A stretch of 64,000 nucleotides of DNA from Bacillota bacterium (GCA_023392615.1 JAEVYT010000021.1:1-64000); one strand, 5' to 3'. Counted from the stretch's first letter, positions 55,819 to 63,780 are shown. Program-made: numbers and translations. The notes: generated from the sequence alone by a model not told the origin.

Positions 55819-56211
55819 TTGGCTAACGCAAGATATTACGGAACCGGAAGAAGAAAAAGCAGTATCGCAAGAGTTTACCTTGTACCTGGAACAGGTAAGG
55901 TTACAATAAATAAGAGAGATATGGACACCTACTTTGGTTTAGAGACCTTAAAGTTGATCGTTCGTCAACCACTTGCAATCACTGATACAGCAGACAAATT
56001 TGATGTATTAGTAAACGTAAGAGGCGGCGGCTTCACAGGTCAGGCAGGTGCTATCAGACACGGTATTTCCAGAGCATTATTACATGCAGATGGTGACTAC
56101 CGTCCAGCACTTAAAAAGGCAGGCTTCTTAACAAGAGATCCTCGTATGAAGGAAAGAAAGAAGTACGGCTTAAAGGCTGCTCGTCGTGCACCACAGTTTT
56201 CAAAGAGATAG
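55819..56211 (+). CDS. rpsI: 30S ribosomal protein S9
   Basis: A 130-residue protein starting at TTG with AAAGGAGG upstream. YYGTGRRKSSIARVYLVPG, VNVRGGGFTGQAGAIRHGI and the basic C terminus ending QFSKR, which reaches the P site, are all present. Confidence 0.97.
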   Translation: MANARYYGTGRRKSSIARVYLVPGTGKVTINKRDMDTYFGLETLKLIVRQPLAITDTADKFDVLVNVRGGGFTGQAGAIRHGISRALLHADGDYRPALKKAGFLTRDPRMKERKKYGLKAARRAPQFSKR

Positions 56212-56221
56212 TATTATCTGC

Positions 56222-56276
56222 GTCATCGACGCATTCAAAAAGACTCCAGGGAGTTTACTCCCATGGAGTCTTTTTT
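56222..56276 (+). terminator. Terminator after rpsI (repeat copy A1)
   Basis: AAGACTCCA-GGGAG pairs with CTCCC-TGGAGTCTT and is followed by six T residues. The segment 56222-56275 recurs at 56530-56583 with only one change, so the terminator itself is duplicated. Confidence 0.88.
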
Positions 56277-56303
56277 GCGTGCGTCGTGAAGTAGTCATCT
56301 GAG

Positions 56304-56340
56304 ATGACCGAGATGGAGCATAGCGGAATCGAGGTTCATC
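56304..56340. repeat. REP-like foldback element, copy 1
   Basis: It begins ATGACCGAG and ends near GAGGTTCATC. The outer bases ATGACC and GGTTCAT are complementary, giving a foldback around a core with AGCGGAATCGAGG. Related copies lie at 56458 and 59520. Confidence 0.55.
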
Positions 56341-56377
56341 GCAGAATGACGCAGATAATACGTAGGCAGTAAGTTGA

Positions 56378-56440
56378 ATTCAAAGCATAAAAAAAGCCCT
56401 GGAGAGTTTACTCTCCAAGGGCTTTTTTTATGCTTTGAAT
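56378..56440. terminator. Long bidirectional terminator hairpin
   Basis: A 23-nt perfect arm pair (ATTCAAAGCAT...ATGCTTTGAAT outermost) continues through AAAAAAAGCCCT/AGGGCTTTTTTT and GGAGAGT/ACTCTCC with one bulged A. A-run and T-run flank the GC stem, so it can terminate in both directions. Confidence 0.8.
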
Positions 56441-56457
56441 TTGGAAGAATGCAAGAC

Positions 56458-56506
56458 ATGACCGAGCAGTAGCGAAGCGAATGCGAGGTTGTGTCTTGTG
56501 ATTCGC
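56458..56506. repeat. REP-like foldback element, copy 2
   Basis: It shares ATGACCGAG, AGTAG and AGCGAATGCGAGGTT with the other copies. With the preceding bases, CAAGACATGACC pairs with GGTTGTGTCTTG at 10 of 12 positions. Confidence 0.55.
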
Positions 56507-56529
56507 AAGTAACGGGGCATTGCTAATAT

Positions 56530-56583
56530 GTCATCGACGCATTCAAAAAGACTCCAGGGAGTTTACTCCTATGGAGTCTTTTT
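56530..56583 (+). terminator. Duplicate of the rpsI terminator (repeat copy A2)
   Basis: Near-identical to 56222-56275, with the same stem and a T5 tract. It lies about 65 bases before the promoter of the SPFH operon, insulating it from upstream transcription. Confidence 0.85.
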
Positions 56584-56649
56584 GGAGTACATCGGAGTGT
56601 TTTGTAAGATGCCAGTTTTCAAATAGTTTCCATATTTGCAAAAAAACTA

Positions 56650-56678
56650 TTGACAAGAATCTGTGATAGTATTATATT
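56650..56678 (+). promoter_or_regulatory. Promoter of the SPFH/NADK-like/NrtR operon
   Basis: TTGACA (56650-56655) with TATATT (56673-56678) at 17 bp. The -10 box lies inside the left arm of the palindrome at 56672-56708. Confidence 0.65.
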
Positions 56679-56708
56679 GATATTAACAAAATGATAATAT
56701 CAATATAA
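56672..56708. promoter_or_regulatory. Perfect 14-9-14 inverted repeat, candidate NrtR operator
   Basis: Arms TTATATTGATATTA (56672-56685) and TAATATCAATATAA (56695-56708) are exact complements around a 9-base centre. The repeat covers the -10 region and the transcription start and touches the AAGGAGG ribosome-binding site (56707-56713). A repressor bound here would block transcription. The NrtR-like protein encoded third in the operon is the natural candidate, by analogy with NrtR autoregulation. As RNA, the right arm could also mask the ribosome-binding site. Confidence 0.7.
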
Positions 56709-56721
56709 GGAGGAAAAATTT

Positions 56722-57732
56722 ATGTTTGGGGTAAATTTTATCAAGTTTCAACCAAGTGAGTATGTACTGAAATACAAAAATGGTAAAATCGTTATGGAGG
56801 GTGCAGGGATTTCTTTTTATTACTACAAACCGGTTACATCCATTGTGGTTGTGCCAATAGGTAGCGTTGACGCACCCTTTATATTTGAGGAGGTAACGTC
56901 AGACTTTCAGACAATTACTGTGCAGGGTCAGGTTACGTATCGAATTGTGGATCAAAAGAAGATTGCCGCTTTGCTCAATTATACGCTTAATATGAATGGA
57001 AAAGGGTATGTTTCAGATGACCCTATTAAGTTGCCTCAGAGGGTAATAAATATTGTTCGTGTTATGACTAAGAAAACCATTGAAGGATTAAAACTAAGGG
57101 ATGCAATTAAGTCCAGTGAAATGCTGGCCAAGGGGATTTTAGATGAGATTAGGGAAAATGAAGAGATTAATCTTCTGGGAATTGAGATATTAGGATTATC
57201 GATATTAGCTATTTTGCCGAATAAGGAAACAACAAGAGCGTTAGAAGCTCAAGCAAGAGAAGAAATTTTGAAAAAGGCAGATGAAGCAGTTTATGAGAGA
57301 CGAAATGCTTCTATTGATCAGGAAAGACGAGTTAAGGAAAATGAATTTAATACAGAGATTGCAGTTGAGAATAAGAGAAAGCAGGTGCGTGAAACCCAAA
57401 TTGAAGCAGAACGTTCTGTACAGCAAAAACAGAATCAATTGAAGGAAGAACAACTAGCATTTGATACAAAACTGGAAGAGAAGAGAAAAGATCTTATAGA
57501 ATTAACGGTAGAGAATTCTAAGGCAAATGCAGATGCGAAGGCATATGAATTATCATCTGTTATGAAAGCACTTGAGGGAATTGATACCAGTGTAATTCAA
57601 TCCCTTGCCAGCATAGGAATGCAGCCAAATAAATTAATTGCAATTGCCTTTCAGGAACTGGCTGAAAAAGCGAATAAGATTGGACAGTTGAATATAACTC
57701 CGGATTTGCTTCAAGAATTCATGAGAGAATAG
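56722..57732 (+). CDS. SPFH/Band 7 (flotillin-like) domain protein
   Basis: A 336-residue protein. Residues about 5-165 form an SPFH domain (SEYVLKYKNGKIVMEGAGISF, then a stretch with QTITVQGQVTYRI), and residues about 175-270 are a charged coiled coil rich in Glu, Lys, Arg and Gln (EILKKADEAVYERRNASID and on). There is no N-terminal membrane helix, unlike stomatin-type relatives, so it may be cytosolic or peripherally attached. It is the first of three tightly linked genes; SPFH proteins usually form large rings or scaffolds. Partners are suggested by the neighbours only. Confidence 0.82.
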   Translation: MFGVNFIKFQPSEYVLKYKNGKIVMEGAGISFYYYKPVTSIVVVPIGSVDAPFIFEEVTSDFQTITVQGQVTYRIVDQKKIAALLNYTLNMNGKGYVSDDPIKLPQRVINIVRVMTKKTIEGLKLRDAIKSSEMLAKGILDEIRENEEINLLGIEILGLSILAILPNKETTRALEAQAREEILKKADEAVYERRNASIDQERRVKENEFNTEIAVENKRKQVRETQIEAERSVQQKQNQLKEEQLAFDTKLEEKRKDLIELTVENSKANADAKAYELSSVMKALEGIDTSVIQSLASIGMQPNKLIAIAFQELAEKANKIGQLNITPDLLQEFMRE

Positions 57733-57740
57733 GTAGATGA

Positions 57741-58679
57741 ATGAATAATTCAACAGAGAGAAAAATTGTCATTGTAAAAAGAAAAACAAGGTTAGAAGAA
57801 TTAATTGTAAGATTTAATACTGTGGCGCAGGCAAAATTCTATATTGAACATATGGGAAGTGATTTTTCTGATTACATATCGGAGGATGAATGTTATAAGA
57901 AGGTCTTAATAAAGGCCCAAAGTGATCTGGATCGTATCGGTAGAATAGTGGTGATTGATCGAGGATTCTTGCCCAATTATCTTTTTGGAGAAAGTGATAT
58001 TGTTATTGCGATAGGCCAAGATGGAATGGTTGCCAACACCTTAAAGTATTTAAATGGGCAGCCGTTGATTGGGATTAACCCTGATCCTACCAGATGGGAT
58101 GGAGTGTTGTTACCATTTACTGTCGATGATATCCGTATAATTGCGCAAGAGGTGATAAAAGATAAGAGGGCAGTTAAGGAAGTGTCGATGGCAAAGGCCA
58201 CATTGAATGATGGTCAGGAGCTTTATGCCGTGAATGACTTATTTATTGGACAGAGGACCCATGTTTCATCAAGATATCAAATAAAGCTAGGTGAAAAACA
58301 TGAATCTCAGTCTTCAAGTGGTATCATTGTTTCGACGGGGCTTGGTTCTACTGGATGGTTGAAAAGTATTATTTCAGGATCAAACAATATAATGAAACAA
58401 CTGTCAGGAGTAAGAAATGAGATAAGGATAGATAGTCAAATGCCCTGGGATGAAAACAAATTATATTTTGCAGTGCGAGAGCCATTTCCAAGTAAAATCT
58501 CTGGTACCGAAATTGTTTTTGGCAAAATTACAAAAGAGGTGCCCTTACGAATTAGTTCCCAAATGCCTGAAAATGGTGTAATATTTAGTGATGGAATTGA
58601 GAGTGACTATTTGCAATTTAATTCAGGGATTGAGGCATGTATAACAGTAGCTGATAAAAAGGGGTTATTAGTAGTATGA
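57741..58679 (+). CDS. Divergent NAD-kinase-like protein
   Basis: A 312-residue protein that follows the NAD kinase fold order. The diacylglycerol-kinase-type motif GGDGT appears as GQDGM (about residue 93-97) before LIGINPDP; NDLFIG (about 165) stands for the NE/D motif; SSGIIVSTGLGSTGW (about 193-207) matches the family's SxGxxxSTxxGSTxY region. The first 85 residues are not typical. It lies eight bases after the SPFH gene. It could phosphorylate NAD or a derivative, or be a catalytically altered nucleotide binder. No other NAD kinase is seen in the window. Confidence 0.72.
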   Translation: MNNSTERKIVIVKRKTRLEELIVRFNTVAQAKFYIEHMGSDFSDYISEDECYKKVLIKAQSDLDRIGRIVVIDRGFLPNYLFGESDIVIAIGQDGMVANTLKYLNGQPLIGINPDPTRWDGVLLPFTVDDIRIIAQEVIKDKRAVKEVSMAKATLNDGQELYAVNDLFIGQRTHVSSRYQIKLGEKHESQSSSGIIVSTGLGSTGWLKSIISGSNNIMKQLSGVRNEIRIDSQMPWDENKLYFAVREPFPSKISGTEIVFGKITKEVPLRISSQMPENGVIFSDGIESDYLQFNSGIEACITVADKKGLLVV

Positions 58680-58694
58680 GTTCAAGGAGGCAAA

Positions 58695-59396
58695 ATGAAG
58701 TATATACCCAAGAATATGGAAGAAGAGGAATTCCTTAATCAGTATAATCCAAAGGAGTATTCATTAGTTTCGTTAACTGTTGATGCAGTTGTCTTTGGTG
58801 TTATGAAGAATGGCAATAATAATTATAGAAAGTTAGATAGCCAATCTTTAAAGGTTCTATTGGTTAAACGGGAAGAACATCCTTATAAGGATGATTATTC
58901 CTTACCTGGAGGTTTTTTGTTACCAGAGGAATCAATGGAGGATACCTTAAAAAGAACTTTAAAAGAAAAGACAGGACTAAAAGACATTTACTGCGAACAG
59001 CTTTATACATTTGCCAATGTAGATAGAGATCCGCGAATGAGAATTATCAGTTGTGCTTATATCTCTCTGATTGACACCAGTCAAACTAGAATTCATGGTG
59101 CTGAATGGTTTGAACTTCAGGAAGCTCAAAAGATGTCATTGGCCTTTGACCATAATCAAATAATTGATGAAGCAATTGTTCGTCTAAGGGGCAAAATAAA
59201 TTATACAGACCTTGTTTTTCACATGATGCCAGATGAGTTTACCATCAGTCAATTACAGGAGGTTTATGAAATGATTCTCGGAGAAAAACTACTTGCTCCA
59301 TCATTTCGTAGAACTATAGCAGATAAAATTGAGGATACCGGAAGAATGACCAGCAATGCAGGGCATAGACCTTCAAGGATATTTGTAAAGAAATAA
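58695..59396 (+). CDS. NrtR-like regulator (Nudix domain plus winged helix)
   Basis: A 233-residue protein. Residues about 20-150 form a Nudix domain, but the Nudix box reads GFLLPEESMEDTLKRTLKEKTGL: the catalytic REUxEE core is RTLKEK, so hydrolysis is probably lost. Residues about 160-233 form a winged helix (FTISQLQEVYEMILGEK, then FRRTIADKIEDTG and RPSRIFVKK), the arrangement of NrtR regulators of NAD metabolism, which bind ADP-ribose. CAAGGAGG precedes the start, 15 bases after the kinase-like gene. It probably represses its own operon through the palindrome at 56672. Confidence 0.84.
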   Translation: MKYIPKNMEEEEFLNQYNPKEYSLVSLTVDAVVFGVMKNGNNNYRKLDSQSLKVLLVKREEHPYKDDYSLPGGFLLPEESMEDTLKRTLKEKTGLKDIYCEQLYTFANVDRDPRMRIISCAYISLIDTSQTRIHGAEWFELQEAQKMSLAFDHNQIIDEAIVRLRGKINYTDLVFHMMPDEFTISQLQEVYEMILGEKLLAPSFRRTIADKIEDTGRMTSNAGHRPSRIFVKK

Positions 59397-59519
59397 TTAT
59401 TTGAATGATCAGCCTATAAGGTAGAAATAGAGTTTATGAAACATCCTGATACGTAATAAAATGTCGCGGGTGTGAAGCGCATGTGCAACAATGATTACTA
59501 TAATTCATTGAGTCACATT

Positions 59520-59556
59520 GATGACCGAGGAGTAGAGGAGCGGATGCGAAGTTCAT
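59520..59556. repeat. REP-like foldback element, copy 3
   Basis: It shares ATGACCGAGGAGTAG and AGCGGATGCGAAGTTCAT with the copies near 56304 and 56458. It lies between NrtR and the response-regulator operon, just before another terminator. Confidence 0.55.
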
Positions 59557-59590
59557 TTTACTTTGTACAAAGAGATAGTGGCTGGCGAAT

Positions 59591-59688
59591 TCAAAGCATA
59601 CACAAGGCCCTAGAGAGTTGAAGCGATCCCCAAATGTTAGTCGTAAAATCTAACGTTTGGAGGTCGGTTTACTTCAAGGGCTTTTTCT
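59591..59688 (+). terminator. Terminator with an internal hairpin insert
   Basis: It starts ATTCAAAGCATA and has GGCCCT and AAGGGC arms followed by five T residues, like the bidirectional terminator at 56378. Its loop has been enlarged by a nested hairpin, CCAAATGTTAG-tcgtaaaat-CTAACGTTTGG. Confidence 0.65.
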
Positions 59689-59740
59689 ATCATAAATCAT
59701 TATAACAAAGAATAGATGTCTTGATTTCAACTAGAACAAA

Positions 59741-59769
59741 TTGACAAATATATGTTTGAGACGTAGAAT
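59741..59769 (+). promoter_or_regulatory. Promoter of the two-component operon
   Basis: TTGACA (59741-59746) and TAGAAT (59764-59769) are 17 bp apart. The leader to the chosen start at 59837 is about 60 nt. Confidence 0.6.
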
Positions 59770-59836
59770 AAATTAACCTTTTGTATGAAAACTTATAAAA
59801 ATGGATATTTGTGAAGTTAGGAGCATCGATATAATT

Positions 59837-60547
59837 ATGAATGAAAAGATAATGGTGATAGAGGATGAAAAAAATATTGCTGATGCCATAGCATTTGCTC
59901 TGAAAAAAGAAGGATATACCGCAAAAGTGGTATATCACGGCGGTGAGGCTTTGAAGAGTCTTTTGGAATTTGGCCCTGATGCAACTATACTGGATGTGAT
60001 GCTTCCGGGTATGGATGGATACGATATTCTGAAGAGGATTCCAGAGCCGAAACGAATCGGAGTAATAATGCTGACAGCAAAGGATGATATTGTACATAAA
60101 ATATTAGGACTTGAGCTGGGGGCGGATGATTACATCACAAAACCCTTCGATATGAGGGAATTACTTGCCCGCCTAAAGTCGCTGCTCAGGAGAATGCAAT
60201 CTGCTGAAGGTGACAGGCAGGAAGAGGACACGATGACACTTGGGGACATTGTACTCTATCCACAGCAGAGAACAGCATATGTGGAAGATCAACAGCTTGA
60301 ATTAACACCAAAGGAATATGATTTATTAACATTGCTTTTATCAAAACCAGACAGGGTATATTCCAGGGATCAGCTCTTAGATCTGGTGTGGGGAATAGAG
60401 TATGCAGGCGGTACGCGTACTGTCGATATTCATATACAAAGAGTACGTAAGAAACTTGGAGAAAATCACATGGAGATAATACAGACCGTACACGGAATAG
60501 GCTATAAGGCCTTAGGAGGTTATAGTGAGAAGCGGTATAAAAATTAA
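59837..60547 (+). CDS. OmpR/PhoB-family response regulator
   Basis: A 236-residue regulator from the ATG at 59837 (MNEKIMVIEDEKNIADAI). TAGGAG lies rather far upstream, and an in-frame ATG at 59801 is possible but gives an unusual extension. The receiver domain has the phosphoacceptor in ILDVMLPGMDGYDI, the switch MLTAKDD and the conserved lysine in YITKPFD. The C-terminal winged helix has LTPKEYDLLTLLLSKPDRVYSR split over its helices and DIHIQRVRKKLG. The kinase gene overlaps its end by 23 bases. Confidence 0.93.
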   Translation: MNEKIMVIEDEKNIADAIAFALKKEGYTAKVVYHGGEALKSLLEFGPDATILDVMLPGMDGYDILKRIPEPKRIGVIMLTAKDDIVHKILGLELGADDYITKPFDMRELLARLKSLLRRMQSAEGDRQEEDTMTLGDIVLYPQQRTAYVEDQQLELTPKEYDLLTLLLSKPDRVYSRDQLLDLVWGIEYAGGTRTVDIHIQRVRKKLGENHMEIIQTVHGIGYKALGGYSEKRYKN

Positions 60548-61982
60548 ATTCAGTATTTTTCTGGCTGGTTTGTTACTTCTTACTGTGTGCATATTGAGTG
60601 TTTTAGCTTTACATGGAATTAAGAATAACCAGAGAGTTCGGTACGAACAGTATCTTGCGCAGCAGACAGAGATAGCCAACACATATTTTATTCAAACGAT
60701 ATTAGCGCAACCAAATCAATCAACGCAAACATTCCTTGGAGAAAAGGGAGTTGACTTTGCTGCTCAATTAGAATTGATCAGTGGTCAAACCGTAGTATTA
60801 TATGACAAAGGGGGCAATATTGTCAGTCAAAGAATGCCTCTGACAGAATCAAAGAATATAAAGAAAACTCTAAATTTTGCATTGGATGACAAAACCGCAT
60901 ACCTGACCGAAGGAGAAGAGCTGTATTACTTCGCACCGATAAGATTAGGAAGTGAGCAGATCGGTGTAGTGCGGTTTAATTATTCTCTGGCTCAGTATCA
61001 GGAGTTTTTTCATCAGATTAGGCAGCTGTTTATTGTCGTAGGAGCTGGAGTATTTTTTGCAAGCTTTCTCCTTGCCTATCTTTATTTTGGAACCTTTGCC
61101 AATAACATTATCCGCCTCGAGAAGGAGGTAAGCCACATTGGAGAGGGACAATATGATGTGGCAGCTCTTAAGCGAAGAGATGAACTAGGTAGACTTAGTG
61201 AGGGTATACGTGGTATGAGCTTACAAATTAAGAATACTCTTCAGGATATGGAGGAGGAACAGGAGAAGCTTACCTTGGCAGTGGGGAGATTGTCAAAGCT
61301 GGATCAGCAGCAGAAACAATTTATCGGTAATGTAACCCATGAATTTAAGACGCCTTTAACGTCAATCAAAGCGTATCTTGATTTATTGGAAATGTATCCG
61401 GGAGATAGTGAACTTGTTGAAACGGCTAGAGAGAGCATAAAAAATGAAACTCTAAAGTTATATGAGATGGTAGTAAAAGTGCTTGATTTATCAGCTTTGG
61501 ACAAATATGAGTTCGAATATAAGTTGGAGCGGTTAGAGGTTAAACAGATTATTTTAACAGTTCTAAGTAGTCTCAGTGGAAAGCTTGACAAATTCGGAAT
61601 TCAAACAAAGACTGAATTAGTAGAAGCTTATGCAAAAGCGGATAAGGACAGTTTGATGATTGTATTAATGAATCTCATGGACAATGCCATCAAGTATAAT
61701 AAAGCTGGAGGCAGTATAGTTATAAAAAATCTTATACAAGATAATATGATTGTAATTGACATCGAAGATACCGGAATAGGGATAACTCCAGACTTTGCAA
61801 AGAAGATTTTTGAGCCCTTTTACACCATTGATAAAAATCGTGCCAGAGAAAATGGTGGGGTCGGGTTGGGATTATCACTTGCTAATAAGTATGCACAGGT
61901 ACAAGGAGGCTCCCTTACCCTGTTAAAATCGGATCAAGAGGGAACTGTTTTTCGAATTATGTTTCCTGTTTATGAGGGTTAA
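60525..61982 (+). CDS. Membrane sensor histidine kinase
   Basis: A 485-residue kinase starting at GTG 60525, with GGAGGT inside the end of the regulator gene. Two membrane helices (about 8-29 and 162-186) frame an extracytoplasmic sensor domain of about 130 residues. A HAMP domain follows, then a short coiled coil, the dimerization helix with the phosphorylated histidine in VTHEFKTPLTS, and the ATPase with NLMDNAIKYN, DTGIGI and GVGLGLSL. The ligand is unknown. Confidence 0.93.
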   Translation: MRSGIKIKFSIFLAGLLLLTVCILSVLALHGIKNNQRVRYEQYLAQQTEIANTYFIQTILAQPNQSTQTFLGEKGVDFAAQLELISGQTVVLYDKGGNIVSQRMPLTESKNIKKTLNFALDDKTAYLTEGEELYYFAPIRLGSEQIGVVRFNYSLAQYQEFFHQIRQLFIVVGAGVFFASFLLAYLYFGTFANNIIRLEKEVSHIGEGQYDVAALKRRDELGRLSEGIRGMSLQIKNTLQDMEEEQEKLTLAVGRLSKLDQQQKQFIGNVTHEFKTPLTSIKAYLDLLEMYPGDSELVETARESIKNETLKLYEMVVKVLDLSALDKYEFEYKLERLEVKQIILTVLSSLSGKLDKFGIQTKTELVEAYAKADKDSLMIVLMNLMDNAIKYNKAGGSIVIKNLIQDNMIVIDIEDTGIGITPDFAKKIFEPFYTIDKNRARENGGVGLGLSLANKYAQVQGGSLTLLKSDQEGTVFRIMFPVYEG

Positions 61983-62091
61983 AAATGTGGTTGGAAACAA
62001 ATTTGTTACATTTAATTTGCTATTTGGTTACCGTTGTATATTTAATAGAAACAGTTGATTGTTATGATTTATTTACAAGGAGGCGATTAAT

Positions 62092-63201
62092 ATGAAATAT
62101 AAAAAACCAACAAGAATCATAATTGTACTAATGTTACTATTAAGCTTAAATGCATGTGGTATAAAAAACGAGAGCAGAGTTATCACTAAACAGCCGGGAG
62201 GGTCAATTACAGTAATCGATAAGGGCGATAAGAAAACACAGGAGCCAATTATATCAGTTGAGAAAATCGAACGACTTTCAAATGTTGAGATATCGGATTG
62301 GCTGGACGAGGATACTGTAATTGTATCCAAAGATAATGATACTTTGGGCAAGATGACCCTATCAGAGTTAAAGGATACTTATCCCAAGAGCTTGTATTAT
62401 TATAATATTAAGACCAAAGAATATAAGTCAATTAAGGAACAAAAGAATGTATATCTGGGAGGAGCCACTCTATCTGCAGATAAAAAGTATCTGTTATATT
62501 CAGAGTATGTCCTGGGTGATCCTGCTTACTACGTAATGAATCTTAATACCAAGGACACCTTTGGTATTATGGGAAATGATATCGGTGGAGCTAAGAGTGC
62601 CGTATGGTTTGGGAATGAAGTAGCAGGTGCGTCATACAAAAATGGTGCATATCTGGCGAGTGTATCCGGAGATATCTCGGTGCTAGGTGGTCTGAAGGAT
62701 GAATCAGTCTTTATCCTTCGAGTAACAAAGGACAATGTTTACTATAATACGGAAGATGATACTTCCTTAATTAAGATGAATCGTACCACAAGGGAGAAAA
62801 CAAAACTTAATCTAAAGAATGTATTTAATGTCGTTCTCTCTGATGATGAAACAAAAATGCTGGTGATTCAAAGTGACAACACAAAAAATACTCTGTTGCT
62901 ATGCAATCTTGATGGCAGTAATCAGGTAAAAATTGCAGAAGGCACTGATATTGGCGGCGTTTCCTGGTCAGCAGATCAGAGAATGATTGCTTATAACGTC
63001 AAAAGTGATGGAACAAATGCAAAAGTGAGCGGACTTTATGTATACGATATCCTGACTGCAAAAGTCACACAAATAGCAGTAGATGTCCAAAATGCATCCA
63101 CTTGTTGGAGCCCTAAGGGAGATAAATTAATGTTTACACAGTGGAATGGTGATGTATATGACAGTAATATTGTTTATTTAAAATCATCCATTCAAAAGTG
63201 A
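62092..63201 (+). CDS. Beta-propeller lipoprotein of the two-component operon
   Basis: A 369-residue protein with a lipoprotein signal peptide (LSLNACGI; lipidated Cys at about residue 22). The remainder is beta-rich with TolB/WD40-like blade motifs (YLLYSEYVLGDPAYYVMNL, then GVSWSADQRMIAYNV and STCWSPKGDKLMFTQ). GGAGG precedes the start. Located 110 bp after the kinase gene, it may be a target or a surface sensor partner of the two-component system. Confidence 0.75.
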   Translation: MKYKKPTRIIIVLMLLLSLNACGIKNESRVITKQPGGSITVIDKGDKKTQEPIISVEKIERLSNVEISDWLDEDTVIVSKDNDTLGKMTLSELKDTYPKSLYYYNIKTKEYKSIKEQKNVYLGGATLSADKKYLLYSEYVLGDPAYYVMNLNTKDTFGIMGNDIGGAKSAVWFGNEVAGASYKNGAYLASVSGDISVLGGLKDESVFILRVTKDNVYYNTEDDTSLIKMNRTTREKTKLNLKNVFNVVLSDDETKMLVIQSDNTKNTLLLCNLDGSNQVKIAEGTDIGGVSWSADQRMIAYNVKSDGTNAKVSGLYVYDILTAKVTQIAVDVQNASTCWSPKGDKLMFTQWNGDVYDSNIVYLKSSIQK

Positions 63202-63258
63202 TCATGGGAACTCTGGATGCGGAGTATCTCCAAAAGAAAAAGTAGATAACTATTCAGA

Positions 63259-63286
63259 ACCTCTCAGGACGTTTGTCTTGGGAGGT
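63259..63286 (+). terminator. Terminator-like hairpin
   Basis: ACCTCTCAGGAC (63259-63270) pairs with GTCTTGGGAGGT (63275-63286), with two wobbles and a four-base loop. Only a short ATTTG follows, so strength is uncertain. Confidence 0.5.
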
Positions 63287-63369
63287 ATTTGTATGCACTT
63301 ATGCTGAATTATGGTAAAGTAAGTTAGAGAGGGTAAACCAACTAAGCAAAATAAGTGGGGATAGATACT

Positions 63370-63658
63370 ATGAATAATAAAAATAATAAAAACGAGGCAG
63401 CCAAAGGGTGGATGTTTATTAAATGATCGGGCATGTCCTACGAGTTCGACCTGTTAGGCTAAAGTTTAAGGTCGATTACTTTGACAAGTATACTACTTTG
63501 GATTTGAAACCAATATCTGAGATGTAGGGCTTATATCAAAAACTGTAGTGAAATATTCGATGTATATAGTACTGGGAGAGGGTATTACATATGTGATTAT
63601 TGGCGACTTGAATAAAGAACAGGCGGCAAAATTATCTTGTTATTATAACAAGAAGTAA
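63370..63658 (+). pseudogene. Degenerate remnant resembling a DUF4367-type protein end
   Basis: A short frame from 63371 (MNNKNNKNEAAKGW...) stops after 18 codons. Later, 63551-63658 encodes KYSMYIVLGEGITYVIIGDLN followed by KEQAAKLS, ending in TAA. The motif GITYxIxGxLxxEEAxKxA resembles the C terminus of DUF4367 proteins, often next to sigma factors. Stops and frame changes between them show it is not a whole gene. Confidence 0.4.
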
Positions 63659-63780
63659 GAATTGGGTATGCAACGGTTCGTTGCGGAATTTCCAAGGCTA
63701 AAGGGTAGAATTATTATATAAAATGATATAGTATTAATTCGATAAGGTAAAAGATTTATTACATATGGGGAGAAAATTGT

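Larger units (their letters stand above)
56212..56721. other. Terminator/repeat-rich gap between rpsI and the SPFH operon
   Basis: No gene. In order it holds terminator A1, REP-like copy 1, the bidirectional terminator, REP-like copy 2, terminator A2, then the promoter and palindrome of the SPFH operon. The alternation suggests duplication of a terminator-plus-foldback unit. Confidence 0.7.
59397..59836. other. Gap between NrtR and the two-component system
   Basis: No gene is seen. It contains REP-like copy 3, the nested terminator and the promoter at 59741-59769. Confidence 0.6.
63202..63780. other. Gap with hairpin and gene remnant
   Basis: No intact gene. It holds the hairpin at 63259-63286 and the remnant at 63370-63658. 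The bases before 63781 contain ATGGGGAGA as a ribosome-binding site for the next gene. Confidence 0.5.
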
